Positions 45,914 through 57,399 of a stretch of 64,000 nucleotides of DNA are shown in pieces. Under the pieces are notes generated by a model. It made no database searches, was not told where the DNA came from, and saw only the letters and a program-made list of their open reading frames with translations. Source of the DNA: DATAXP01 sp963708675 (lineage in GTDB: Bacteria > Planctomycetota > Planctomycetia > Pirellulales > PNKZ01); assembly GCA_963708675.1 (NCBI GenBank), contig CAVPTO010000003.1, forward strand, positions 2,108,001 through 2,172,000, read 5' to 3'. The translations under genes were made by a program, and so were the position numbers. The stretch's first letter is position 1. Each line of letters begins with the position of its first letter.

Positions 45914-46048
45914 TGAGTCCTTGAATCGACGTGCCGCCGTCGATTGCTAGCAACAGGCCACGCGATGTTGGCCTTGTCTCAAGACGGCGTTCGCTGCTAC
46001 GAAGTTGCAAGATTCGGGGCGAGTCTTCTTCGACGTAAGTTGTTTCGA

Positions 46049-48019
46049 ATGACTGCCGCCGGTCGCATCGCATCACGTTCGTTATCGCAACGCGCCACCA
46101 AGCGTCGTGCGAAGTCGAATCGTTCAGTCACCGTGACCGCGCATTGCGCGTGGCTTCAGGCGTTGGGCCTTGTGGCGATTGTGATCGTCGCCTACCTGCC
46201 AGCCCTGAACGCAGGGTATATCTGGGACGACGATCTCTACGTCACCGAGAATCCAGTGCTTCGCACGATTCCGGGCCTGATTGCTATCTGGCTGGAACCG
46301 CACGCGACTCCTCAGTATTACCCGCTCGTTCACAGCAGTTTTTGGCTCGAGTATCACGCGTGGGGGTTGAGCCCGCTGGGTTATCACGCGGTGAACATTC
46401 TGCTGCACGCCGCCAATGTACTGTTGCTTTGGAAACTGCTCACGCGACTGCGATTGCCGTGGGCATGGTTTGCCGCGGCGGTTTTCGCCGTGCATCCAGT
46501 GCATGTCGAGTCGGTGGCGTGGATCACCGAACGCAAGAACGTGCTTTCGACGTGTCTCTACCTGATGGCCGGCCTGGCATGGCTTCGCTTCTGGCCGGTC
46601 GACGCGGAACGCCCAATCCTAAGCAGCCGCAAATGGTATTTGGTCGCGCTTCTCGCATTTTTTGGAGCACTCCTGAGCAAAACCGTCACGTGTTCGCTGC
46701 CGGCAGCGATACTGTTGGTTCGTTGGTGGAAGCACGGACGTCTATCGCGACGCGATTGGGCCTGGACGGCGCCAATGTTCTCGCTAGGCGTCGCCATGGC
46801 ATGGGTGACGGCGACGCTTGAAAAGGCGCACGTCGGTGCTCAGGGGCTCGAATGGAACTGGCCGTTGGTGGACCGCGTGCTCATTGCCGGTCGCGCCTTA
46901 TGGTTCTATGTGGCAAAACTCGTCTTCCCCGCGCGACTGACTTTTATCTATCCGAGATGGCAGATCGACTCGAGTGCGGCGTGGCAATATCTTTTCCCGC
47001 TGATGGCGATCGTGGCCTTGGTGACGCTTTGGAGCGTTCGCGGACGTGTCGGTCGAGGCCCGTTAGTGGCGGCTCTCTTTTTTGCGGGAACGGTGTCGCC
47101 GGCTCTCGGCTTCTTTGCCGTTTATCCGATGCGCTATTCGTTTGTCGCCGACCACTTCAACTATCTGTCGAGCATAGGACTGATCGTGCTCGCCGCCGCA
47201 ACGGCCGCAACCATTGCGAATCGTATCGAAGGCGGGACCGCACCGAGGTCGCGCTGTTTGGCGGCAGTCGTCGTTCTGACATTCGTGATGCTAAGCTCGC
47301 GACAAGCGCACGTATACCACGATAGCGAAACATTGTGGCGCGACACGGTCGCCAAGAACGACACGAGTTTTCTGGCTTGTAACAATCTCGGCTGCATCCT
47401 TGCCGCCCGCGGCCAGATCGACGACGCATTGCCGTGGTTTCGTAGAACGGCCGAGTTGAATCCGCGCTTTCAAGAAGGACTGAACAACCTGGGCGGGGCC
47501 CTTTTGCACATCGGGCAAAATCGCGATGCCGCCAACGTGCTGCGTCGCTCGCTTGAGATCGAACCTCGCACGATGACAGCTCACTACAAATTGGGTATTG
47601 CGCTTTGTCGCCTCGACGAAATGGAAGCTGGAATCGACGAGTTTCGCCGGGCGATGCAACTCGCGCCCGACTTCGTCGCGGCGCCGTACAGCCTCGGAGT
47701 CGAGTTGCTTCGCCACGATCGGCATCGCCAAGCCATCGAGCCGTTCGAACAGTTCGTCAGGCTGGATCCGGATTGCGCTGATGGGTGGCTGCTGCTCGGC
47801 AAGGCAGCGTGGAGCTGTGATCGCCGCGACTATGCGATCGATTGTCTTCGCTCGGCCGCCGTTGCTGATCCGATGCGCGACGACATTCGCAAGCAGCTTG
47901 GCTCGTACCTCACGCTCGCCGGCGAATTGCCGTCTCTCGAGGAGCGTCTTACGACGGCCTCAAAACCGTCGGCGACGGGGGGCCCCCCATCGCCACAGTC
48001 CCCACCTGTCCGGCGTTAG
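46049..48019 (+). CDS. TMTC-like multi-pass membrane protein with C-terminal TPRs
   Basis: About 656 residues. The N-terminal two-thirds has roughly ten membrane helices with the family motif GYIWDDDLYVTENP near the first loop, which contains the DD pair of GT-C/TMTC glycosyltransferases, and HPVHVESVAWITERKNVLS. The last 200 residues are TPR repeats (ACNNLGCILAARGQIDDALPWFRRTAELNPRF and similar) ending in a Pro-rich tail. Such proteins are common in planctomycetes and probably transfer a sugar from a lipid carrier at the membrane. ATG 46049 is preferred, but 45965 is possible. Confidence 0.87.
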   Translation: MTAAGRIASRSLSQRATKRRAKSNRSVTVTAHCAWLQALGLVAIVIVAYLPALNAGYIWDDDLYVTENPVLRTIPGLIAIWLEPHATPQYYPLVHSSFWLEYHAWGLSPLGYHAVNILLHAANVLLLWKLLTRLRLPWAWFAAAVFAVHPVHVESVAWITERKNVLSTCLYLMAGLAWLRFWPVDAERPILSSRKWYLVALLAFFGALLSKTVTCSLPAAILLVRWWKHGRLSRRDWAWTAPMFSLGVAMAWVTATLEKAHVGAQGLEWNWPLVDRVLIAGRALWFYVAKLVFPARLTFIYPRWQIDSSAAWQYLFPLMAIVALVTLWSVRGRVGRGPLVAALFFAGTVSPALGFFAVYPMRYSFVADHFNYLSSIGLIVLAAATAATIANRIEGGTAPRSRCLAAVVVLTFVMLSSRQAHVYHDSETLWRDTVAKNDTSFLACNNLGCILAARGQIDDALPWFRRTAELNPRFQEGLNNLGGALLHIGQNRDAANVLRRSLEIEPRTMTAHYKLGIALCRLDEMEAGIDEFRRAMQLAPDFVAAPYSLGVELLRHDRHRQAIEPFEQFVRLDPDCADGWLLLGKAAWSCDRRDYAIDCLRSAAVADPMRDDIRKQLGSYLTLAGELPSLEERLTTASKPSATGGPPSPQSPPVRR

Positions 48020-48118
48020 ACGACTTCACGAACTCGCCGCCGGCTAACGATAGCCCGTTTCTCGCGGCGCTTGCGTTGATTACTCTTGAGAGAACAACGC
48101 ACGGCCCGGAGTTTGATC

Positions 48119-49567
48119 ATGCCCCTTCGCAATCTGACGATCTGCTTTCTTGTGGCGGCGGTGTTGTCCTCCATCTGCATCGCCCAAGAACGCATTCGCC
48201 CGAACGTCGTCATCATCCTGAGCGACGACCAAGGTTACGCCGACATCGGCTGTTTCGGCGCCGAGGGCTTCGAGACGCCGCATCTCGATCGCATGGCCCG
48301 CGAAGGGATGCGATTTCAGGAGTTTCACGTCGCGTCGAGCGTCTGCTCGCCATCGCGCGCGGCATTGATGACCGGCTGTTATCCGCAACGCGTAGGCCTG
48401 CCCGTAGTGCTCGAAGCCGACTCACCGTTCGGCATCAGCAGTGAAGAAGAGACGCTTCCCGAACTGTTGCGACAAGCAGGCTACGCGACTGGCATGGTCG
48501 GCAAATGGCATCTCGGCGATCGGCCGCAGTTTTTGCCGACGCGTCACGGGTTCGACGAGTATTTCGGCATGCCGTACTCCAACGATCAGTGGCCGTTCCA
48601 TCCGACGAAGAAGATTTTCTTCCCCGACCTGCCGCTCATGGAAGGCGAGCAAGTCGTCGACTACAACGTCGATCAATCGCAAATCACGAAGCGATACACC
48701 GAACACGCGGTCGGCTTTATCGAGCGGCACAAGGAACATCCGTTCTTTCTGTACGTCGCGCATCACATGCCGCACGTTCCGCTGGCGGCCTCCGAGGATT
48801 TTCTCGGGAAGAGCAAACGGGGTTTATACGGCGATGCGTGCGAGGAACTCGATTGGTCGGTGGGCGAAATCCTCGACGCCCTCAAACGCAACGGCATCGA
48901 CGACCGGACGTTGGTCGTGTACTTCTCCGACAACGGGCCGTGGCTGACCTACGGCAACGAAGGTGGCTCGGCCAAGCCGCTGCGTGAAGGTAAGACGACG
49001 AGCTACGAGGGCGGCTTCCGCGTGCCCTGCATCATGCGCTGGCCCGGGCGAATTCCTACGAACCGCACGTGCTTGGAGTTTGTCACGGCGATGGACTTGC
49101 TGCCGACAATCGTGTCTCTGGCCGGCGCCACGCCTCCGTCGAAGAAAATCGACGGCCACAACATCGAGCGCTTAATGGCAGGCGAACACGGCGCGAAGTC
49201 GCCGTACGACGTGTTCTTCTACTACAACGCGTGGGTGCTCGAAGGCATTCGAGCCGGTCGGTGGAAGTTGTTGTTGCCGCATACACGCGCCCTGGTGACC
49301 GAGCCTGGCCGCGACGGCATGCCCGGCAAAAGCGCGTGGACGCATGCGTCGTTGGCGTTGTACGACATGATCAACGATCCCGGCGAAGAGAGCGACGTCG
49401 CCCTGGAACATCCCGAGATCGTCGAGCAACTGCTCGCCCAAGCCGCCGTCGCCCGCGACGAACTCGGCGACGGCGCCATCCGCATCGACCCGGAGAAGAA
49501 GGACTTCTTCCAAGCGCGACGCCTGTTCCGCATTCCCGGCAAAGGCGCCCGCCCCGCGGGACGTTAA
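48119..49567 (+). CDS. Secreted sulfatase (arylsulfatase family)
   Basis: A 482-residue type I sulfatase. After the signal peptide (NLTICFLVAAVLSSICIAQE), VVIILSDDQGYADIGCFG binds calcium. The formylglycine site CSPSR has Cys76. GKWHLGD, HHMPHVPL and the C-terminal FSDNGPW complete the active site. It removes sulfate esters from polysaccharides or aryl compounds, a hallmark enzyme class of marine planctomycetes. An anaerobic or aerobic sulfatase-maturating enzyme is needed but not seen here. ATG 48119 is chosen for the signal peptide. Confidence 0.95.
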   Translation: MPLRNLTICFLVAAVLSSICIAQERIRPNVVIILSDDQGYADIGCFGAEGFETPHLDRMAREGMRFQEFHVASSVCSPSRAALMTGCYPQRVGLPVVLEADSPFGISSEEETLPELLRQAGYATGMVGKWHLGDRPQFLPTRHGFDEYFGMPYSNDQWPFHPTKKIFFPDLPLMEGEQVVDYNVDQSQITKRYTEHAVGFIERHKEHPFFLYVAHHMPHVPLAASEDFLGKSKRGLYGDACEELDWSVGEILDALKRNGIDDRTLVVYFSDNGPWLTYGNEGGSAKPLREGKTTSYEGGFRVPCIMRWPGRIPTNRTCLEFVTAMDLLPTIVSLAGATPPSKKIDGHNIERLMAGEHGAKSPYDVFFYYNAWVLEGIRAGRWKLLLPHTRALVTEPGRDGMPGKSAWTHASLALYDMINDPGEESDVALEHPEIVEQLLAQAAVARDELGDGAIRIDPEKKDFFQARRLFRIPGKGARPAGR

Positions 49568-49586
49568 CGATGATGGCCCGACGCAG

Positions 49587-51005
49587 TCACTGCCCGAGCA
49601 ACTTCGCCTGTCGGCGCTGATTCATCTCGCTGCGATGGGCCGCGGCTAAGATCACCCCCAGGACCAATCCTGCGCCGAGCGCGAAGTATCGGCCGTCGTC
49701 GCCTGCGAAGAGGCCGACGATCATAGCCGACATCGACACGCCCAGTGCCACCATTCCAGCGCTTTCATCCCACTCTTCGAAAACGAGTTGCCACGGGCGG
49801 CGTCGCACCAGGCTGATGACGAACATCACCAACGCGGCGAGGATCGTCATCGATAGTCCCACCACCAGACCGAACAGCGCTCCGCGTAACAAGCCACTCC
49901 CGACGGAAAACAAGGAATCGCTGGGATGACTGATGATGCGATTCACGACAGCGACAATGAGACCGGGTAATCCATTGGGCGGCGCCGACGGCGCGCTCGC
50001 AGGGTATTGCAAGCCGATGGTCTGGCCGGTCGACGACGAGGTGAATGCCAACATGACAATCTCGTGCATGGCGCTGCCGGCCGCGATTCCGATGATGGGG
50101 TATCCCAACACCATGATGAAGAACAGGACAAATCGATCACGCAGCGCGATCTCGCCGGCTTCTCGCTCGAAGTGACCGGCCGAAGGCGCGGCGGCGGGAT
50201 GCATCTCGACGGGTGATTCAGGCGGCACGTTCGATGGCGGCGGCGTCGAGTGATTAGCGGTGCGCGTGGCAGACAACTCGATGGTTGCTACGGTCATCGC
50301 GGCTTGCGCACACCCGCTTCGTCCTGCGTCGTCGATCACCGTCACCTGCAGTTGGTAGTCGTTCGCCAACTCGAGGTCGGCAGGTACGCGCCACGCATAC
50401 TCGTTGGTCGTCGGAATCAGCCCGGTGGCAACATCTGCAATACGCAGCATCTCGCGCCCGCTGCGGCGGAGCTCGATGCATACGTCCGCCACCGAACTGC
50501 CCCCAGCGGTGACCGCGTTCCAACGAATCGTTTGCAGCGAGCCGGGCTGGCACGTCGTCCCATTAGCGGGAACTGCCAACGACACCTCTGGCGATTCACT
50601 TGCGAGCTTTGCCAGGATCAGCTCAATGTCCTGACTCAACTTATCGAGGTGCTTGGCCACGTCGGGAAAAGCGTCGACCCATTGAAAGCCGGCCAATGAG
50701 TATCGCATCGCCTTTGGCAACTGAACGTCGGCGACGCGAAGCGGAACGATCGTCCGCCCCGAGTCGGCAGCCAAGCCAAGCTCGTTCGAGACATGCCACG
50801 ACTTGATCGACTTTTCGGAAAGGACGACAAGCATCAGCCGCGATTGCTCGAGCCCGTCGACGATTGCCTCGCGCCACGAGGTGCCCGCGGCGATGCTATC
50901 GGGAGCGATCCAGCATGTGATTCCACGACGCTTGAGCGCGTTAAGAATCGTCTCGGCAATCAGCCGGTCGTTCGACGAGTAACTGATGAAGACGTCGTAC
51001 TGCAT
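49587..51005 (-). CDS. TIR-domain membrane protein with Ig-like spacer
   Basis: A 472-residue protein. The N-terminal TIR domain (about 1-130) begins MQYDVFISYSSNDRLIAE; GITCWIAPDSI is box 2 and the conserved Glu75 is in SWHVSNELGLA, the residue used for NAD hydrolysis in active TIRs. An Ig-like/Ser-Thr-rich domain (about 140-240; PGSLQTIRWNAV, NEYAWRVPADL) follows. About four membrane helices (RFVLFFIMVLGYPIIGIA, LLRGALFGLVVGLSMTILAA, MVALGVSMSAMIVGLF, FALGAGLVLGVILAAA) form the C-terminus. This could be a signalling or defence effector. ATG 51005 is preferred over GTG 51017. It converges with the sulfatase, 19 bp apart. Confidence 0.86.
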   Translation of the reverse strand: MQYDVFISYSSNDRLIAETILNALKRRGITCWIAPDSIAAGTSWREAIVDGLEQSRLMLVVLSEKSIKSWHVSNELGLAADSGRTIVPLRVADVQLPKAMRYSLAGFQWVDAFPDVAKHLDKLSQDIELILAKLASESPEVSLAVPANGTTCQPGSLQTIRWNAVTAGGSSVADVCIELRRSGREMLRIADVATGLIPTTNEYAWRVPADLELANDYQLQVTVIDDAGRSGCAQAAMTVATIELSATRTANHSTPPPSNVPPESPVEMHPAAAPSAGHFEREAGEIALRDRFVLFFIMVLGYPIIGIAAGSAMHEIVMLAFTSSSTGQTIGLQYPASAPSAPPNGLPGLIVAVVNRIISHPSDSLFSVGSGLLRGALFGLVVGLSMTILAALVMFVISLVRRRPWQLVFEEWDESAGMVALGVSMSAMIVGLFAGDDGRYFALGAGLVLGVILAAAHRSEMNQRRQAKLLGQ

Positions 51006-51314
51006 GCGAGCGTCCACTCAGCAGCGTGTTCAACAGCTCGTGTTCGGAGTTCGTTTCGCCGGTCTGTTTTACAGACCGGCCGGCGACGGCGTTCCTAGCG
51101 TATCGCATGGGAAACCCATGCTCCATCGGTTCTTTCGGGCCTTGCCGCGGCTCCTTGACGGTCGCTACGACGCGCTGCTAAGCTCTTGTGCTCAACTGAC
51201 TAAGCGTCGTATTCAAGTGTTAACGGCGCCAGGTCTTTCGCATTCGCGACTCGAGCGCTTCGGGACGAGTGTTCTGCAAGCGATCATCGTGCGCCCCACC
51301 AAGGAAATCGAATC
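51006..51314. other. Intergenic region with hairpin
   Basis: 309 bp between divergent TIR and ppdK genes. It contains a perfect 9-bp stem with loop TTTTA at 51058-51080 (arms GCCGGTCTG and CAGACCGGC). No gene was recognised; promoters for both genes must lie here. Confidence 0.5.
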
Positions 51315-54040
<2,726 letters not shown>

Positions 54041-54041
54041 A

Positions 54042-54181
54042 TCCTTCTCCCTTTGGGAGAAGGTGGCCGAAGGCCGGATGAGGGCGGGTGAATTGCTCGT
54101 GGTGGCAGGGCCTCACAAGCCCCGGCGCACCCTCACCCGATTCGCCTGCGGCGAATCACCCTCTCCCGAAGGGAGAGGGAT
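54042..54181. repeat. REP/BIME-like composite repeat, copy i
   Basis: CCTTCTCCCTTTGGGAGAAGG with GGCCGAAGGCC and GGATGAGGGCGGGT, a 40-base spacer, and the inverted unit CCCTCACCCGATTCGCCTGC with CCTCTCCCGAAGGGAGAGG. It lies between the convergent ppdK and lpxA genes and closely matches copy a. Confidence 0.82.
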
Positions 54182-54182
54182 T

Positions 54183-55034
54183 TTACCCTGCCCGCTTCTT
54201 GTACGTCGTCGGTTCGTCGGCGGCCTCGACACCCAGCTTGAGGCCCATGCCGGGCGGCAGGCGACGTTCGGGAACGATGCCGCGCTTCGACGAAGGCAAA
54301 AAGGCGCCGAAGTTCGCTGCGGGGCCTTCGGAGAAGTCGGCCTGCAACTGGTCGAGAATCTCGTGCCACTTCAGGCCACTGCGATAGATCAGGCGGTAGG
54401 CGGCCTTGAGTTGATCGATATCCGCGGAACTGAGCCCCGCGCGTCGCAGGCCGACCGTGTTCAGGCCGACAACGTACGAGCTGCCGCCATCGACGGTTAC
54501 ATACGGCGGCACGTCTTTGACGACGCGCGCCAATCCGCCGACCATGGCCATCGTGCCGACACGGCAGAACTGGTGTACGGCGACGTTGCCCGACAGGTAC
54601 GCGCGGTCTTCGACCGTCACGTGACCGCCGATCATCGAATTGTTGACAAAGATGGTGTTGTTGCCAACGACGCAATCATGGGCGACGTGGGCGCCGACCA
54701 TCAGCAGGTTGTTGTTCCCGATTCGCGTCGTGGTGCCAGCATGCAGGGCACGATGAATGGTCGCGCCTTCGCGGATGGTGTTGCCCGAGCCGATCGTTAC
54801 CGTGCCGATTTCGGCCGGCATGCGAGAATGCTGGGGCAGTCCGCCGAGCGTCGCACGTTCAAAAACGTGGTTGTCGCTGCCAAGCGTGGTGCCTTGCTTG
54901 ACGATCGTGTAGGCGTCGATCGTGCAGCGGTCGCCGATGACGACTCCCTGCTCGACGATCGCGAACGCTCCCACCTCGACGTCGCGTCCCAGCAATGCCG
55001 TGGGATGGACCACGGCCAAGGGGTGAATGGCCAT
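54183..55034 (-). CDS. lpxA: UDP-N-acetylglucosamine acyltransferase
   Basis: A 283-residue left-handed beta-helix acyltransferase, first enzyme of lipid A synthesis, which attaches a 3-hydroxyacyl chain from ACP to UDP-GlcNAc. Hexapeptide repeats run from IHPLAVVHPTALLG to about residue 190. The catalytic-type His119 lies in GAHVAHDC, and VAVHQFCRVGTMAMVGG follows. The C-terminal helical region (GLRRAGLSSADIDQLKAAYRLIY) is the LpxA-specific trimer cap. The last 45 residues extend beyond the usual end. It supports a lipid A-containing outer membrane in this organism. Confidence 0.94.
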   Translation of the reverse strand: MAIHPLAVVHPTALLGRDVEVGAFAIVEQGVVIGDRCTIDAYTIVKQGTTLGSDNHVFERATLGGLPQHSRMPAEIGTVTIGSGNTIREGATIHRALHAGTTTRIGNNNLLMVGAHVAHDCVVGNNTIFVNNSMIGGHVTVEDRAYLSGNVAVHQFCRVGTMAMVGGLARVVKDVPPYVTVDGGSSYVVGLNTVGLRRAGLSSADIDQLKAAYRLIYRSGLKWHEILDQLQADFSEGPAANFGAFLPSSKRGIVPERRLPPGMGLKLGVEAADEPTTYKKRAG

Positions 55035-55284
55035 CTCAGCGATTCCCCATTCGGATTTGTGGTTGCCCGAAACGAGCGTTTCCGAGGTCCGCTAGCAGAG
55101 GATTCGCATGGGCGGGCACCGGTCTGACCACTTCTATCGGCTGTGTCGGTAGCAAGGTATTAGCCGGATAGGTGCGCTTCTGGTTCACGAATCGTCGTCA
55201 CCGCTAGCGCTAGCTAAGGTTGGCGGATAAGATATGGGTTTAATACACGACTGTGCCGAAATGGCCAATGGGAGATGTGCTGCG

Positions 55285-55605
55285 ATGGCGACGAACGAAG
55301 AGCTTTATGCGGAAGCTGAAAAGCTAAAAGACGAAGGCAAGACGGCCGAGGCGGTGGCGAAGCTTGAGACGCTTGTCGGCCAGTCGCCCGACTACGCGTT
55401 GGCGCACTCGGCGCTGGCGGTTTACTTGGGTCGCTTGCAGCGTCACCAAGAGGCCGTGGCCCACGCCCGGAAGGTCTGCGAGCTCGAGCCGAACGACGCG
55501 TTCAGCTTTACGGCGCTCAGCGTGACCTGCCAGCGTGCCGGCCTGATTCAAGAAGCCGAAGACGCCAAGGCCCGGGCCGCCATGATGGGCGGACACCGGC
55601 ATTGA
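55285..55605 (+). CDS. Small TPR-like protein
   Basis: A 106-residue cytosolic protein of two or three tetratricopeptide repeats: NEELYAEAEKLKDEGKTAEAVAKLETLV, ALAHSALAVYLGRLQRHQEAVAHARKVCELEP and AFSFTALSVTCQRAGLIQEAEDAKARA. The ATG at 55285 follows GGAG (55271-55274) and starts right at the first helix; a longer frame begins at 55234. It is probably a protein-interaction adaptor, partner unknown. A 140-bp palindromic element follows 15 bp after the stop. Confidence 0.85.
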   Translation: MATNEELYAEAEKLKDEGKTAEAVAKLETLVGQSPDYALAHSALAVYLGRLQRHQEAVAHARKVCELEPNDAFSFTALSVTCQRAGLIQEAEDAKARAAMMGGHRH

Positions 55606-55620
55606 ATTTGTATCGTTTAT

Positions 55621-55758
55621 TGATCCTCAGATTATTCGCTGAACATTGCTACCATCTTCCATCGCCGCTTGCGGTTTCGCGCTTGCTTATGGAAGATGCG
55701 CGAAACCGCAAGCGGCGATGGCACGTGATCACGATGTTCAGCGCGTTATCTGAGGGCC
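55621..55758. repeat. 140-bp palindromic miniature element, copy 2
   Basis: It starts TGATCCTCAG like copy 1 at 10889; the right end, ATCTGAGGGC, is diverged. The outer arms (CCTCAGAT...CGCTGAACAT) pair with their inverse at 55732-55756. The inner arms (CATCGCCGCTTGCGGTTTCGCG) pair around a loop. Total length is 138 bp against 140 bp for copy 1. Confidence 0.78.
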
Positions 55759-55762
55759 ATAT

Positions 55763-55806
55763 AGCCGTGACGCGCCAGCGGAGCGCTCCGCTGGCGCGTC
55801 GCGGCT
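55763..55806. repeat. 44-bp palindrome
   Basis: AGCCGTGACGCGCC followed by AGCGGAGC mirrors GCTCCGCT followed by GGCGCGTCGCGGCT with one mismatch, so the whole 44 bp is a near-perfect palindrome without a loop. On the minus strand its right edge supplies two of the three bases of the stop codon of the KaiC-like ATPase gene (55805-55807). Confidence 0.75.
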
Positions 55807-56683
55807 AACCATTTATCACGATTCCGCGCTCGCCGATCGTGTACTCGGCGATCTCGTCGCTGCACGCGCTGCCGCGGTGCTTGGCCACGTATAGCGCACG
55901 CGCCAATCGGTTGCCTTGGCGAATCTTGCCCATGTAGATCACCGTGTTCGCGTTGGCCAAAACGTCGCCTTCGTCGAGCGGGCGGCTGATCAGATCGTCG
56001 AGCATCGTTTCGGCCGACGTGACGAGGATCGCACACGTCGCCTGGCCGGGCGGGTAGAGGTGCGCGGCGATTTCCGTGGCATGTTCGCGATAGTGCTCGC
56101 GAAACAAGTCACGGGCCACCCACTCGGGATCCTTCTGCAGCACCTGGTGGTACAGATACTCGAACAGCTCGAATTGAATCGACTCGCTCGGCCGCCCGAC
56201 AGGCTCGATGCCGTCAATCACCACGCGACGCGATCCCTGCACGAAGTTCCCGTAAAGGAAGCCGATTGCGATGCCGAGTTTTCGCGCGATTTCGGCCTGC
56301 CAGTCTTGCCATGCGTCGAAGCCCAGATCGTTGCGCGTCACGCGCCGACCGTGATAATCGAAGACGTGCAGATAGTCGCCGTGACGACGATCGGCGGCGA
56401 AAAACTTGTCGACGTTCGGATGCCGATTCGGATCGACCGCGTCGAGCTTCCAACCGAACATGCGCTCGGCGTACTGCGCGTGGCTTTGCGCGTCGCCGCG
56501 GCAACCCATGTCGAAGATCACGCCGTGACGGCCTTCTTGCGAGGCCCCCGCAGCGGCGAACTGCACACCGAGCTGCGTCTTGCCGATGCCCGTGGCTCCG
56601 GCAATCACCGCGAGCGTGCCCGGCAGCAAGCCGCCGCCGAGCATCGCATCCAAACCGGAAATGCCTGTGGAAAGTCGCGACAT
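55805..56683 (-). CDS. KaiC/RadA-like P-loop ATPase
   Basis: A 292-residue RecA-fold ATPase. It opens with STGISGLDAMLGGGLLPGT and the Walker A GATGIGKTQLG, the KaiC/RadA start. RRVVIDGIEPVG is the Walker B strand, and AILVTSAETMLDDL a later core strand. Only a single KaiC-type domain is present, with long insertions (about 70-150) unlike true KaiC. ATG 56683 is chosen because it precedes the domain directly. I cannot assign a role beyond ATP-dependent protein or DNA remodelling. Confidence 0.8.
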   Translation of the reverse strand: MSRLSTGISGLDAMLGGGLLPGTLAVIAGATGIGKTQLGVQFAAAGASQEGRHGVIFDMGCRGDAQSHAQYAERMFGWKLDAVDPNRHPNVDKFFAADRRHGDYLHVFDYHGRRVTRNDLGFDAWQDWQAEIARKLGIAIGFLYGNFVQGSRRVVIDGIEPVGRPSESIQFELFEYLYHQVLQKDPEWVARDLFREHYREHATEIAAHLYPPGQATCAILVTSAETMLDDLISRPLDEGDVLANANTVIYMGKIRQGNRLARALYVAKHRGSACSDEIAEYTIGERGIVING

Positions 56684-56756
56684 AGCAGAAGGAAGAGAGG
56701 GAACCACTGATGCACACAGATGAACACAGATCAGCTAGAAAGGTTCGCGTCTACTG

Positions 56757-56780
56757 ATCCTCAGCTTGTCAGGCGAACCG
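56757..56780. repeat. Fragment of the 140-bp palindromic element, left terminus
   Basis: TGATCCTCAGCTTGTCAGGCGAA begins like the left terminus of the elements at 10889 and 55621, but no right half is found; the adjoining DNA is REP copy j. Confidence 0.45.
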
Positions 56781-56799
56781 ATAATGACATGTCTGTATT

Positions 56800-56914
56800 C
56801 TCTCTCCCCTTGCGGAAGAGGGTGGTTCGCCGAAGGCGAACCGGCTGAGGGGTTCAGGCGGCTACACGCTTCCGCACCCCTCACCCCGGCCCTCTCCCGC
56901 AAGGGGAGAGGGAG
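56800..56914. repeat. REP/BIME-like composite repeat, copy j
   Basis: CTCTCTCCCCTTGCGGAAGAGGG with GGTTCGCCGAAGGCGAACC and GGCTGAGGGG, a short spacer, and the inverted unit CCCTCACCCCGGCCCTCTCCC. It is almost the same as copy f at 32909, differing at a few stem positions. Confidence 0.8.
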
Positions 56915-56921
56915 CAGAATA

Positions 56922-57248
56922 CTACTTCTTGGCGGCGGGAAGAATGCGCTTTTGCACGTCGGGTTCGAGCACGCCGAACGCTTGTTCGTGGCGAAGGAGC
57001 GTGAGTTGAAGTGCCTGAAGCATGCGCTTGGCGGTGAAGTAATTGATGACGATTCGCTGCGTGACGATGACCGGCTGATCGGCCACCGTAAACGGATGGG
57101 CGTTGAGGCCGAAGTCCATGATCAGCTCTTCCGGATTGCCGGTCACGCGGCAGAAGTTGGCGTACATGGCGACGAGTTTCGACTCGTCGAACTTCATCTG
57201 CACGGCGCTCGGAGGCGCCTCGGCAGGCTTGTCGGAAGATTGGGCCAT
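56922..57248 (-). CDS. DUF3467 protein
   Basis: A 108-residue protein whose core, VAMYANFCRVTGNPEELIMDFG, followed by VIVTQRIVINYFTAKRMLQALQ, is the DUF3467 signature. ATG 57248 (MAQSSDKPAE) is preferred over a longer frame to 57290. The family is widespread, small and uncharacterised. The N-terminal 20 residues are likely disordered. Confidence 0.88.
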   Translation of the reverse strand: MAQSSDKPAEAPPSAVQMKFDESKLVAMYANFCRVTGNPEELIMDFGLNAHPFTVADQPVIVTQRIVINYFTAKRMLQALQLTLLRHEQAFGVLEPDVQKRILPAAKK

Positions 57249-57399
57249 CGAAAGAAAACTCCTAGATCGAGGATGCCTGGTGAGCCCCAAATCGTAGCAG
57301 AATCGCGTCTGCCGGTCGAAACGGTCTCAAGTCTCGCGACGGCCTGGCCGATAAACGACGCCGCGAGTATCAGCCGCCTCACCAACCGAGGACGTCGTT

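Noticed and set aside
45944..46048. An N-terminal extension of the TMTC-like protein from a TTG or an ATG at 45965
   Set aside because: The extra residues show no signal or family features, and the first membrane helix is already preceded by a basic segment when starting at 46049; the choice remains open.
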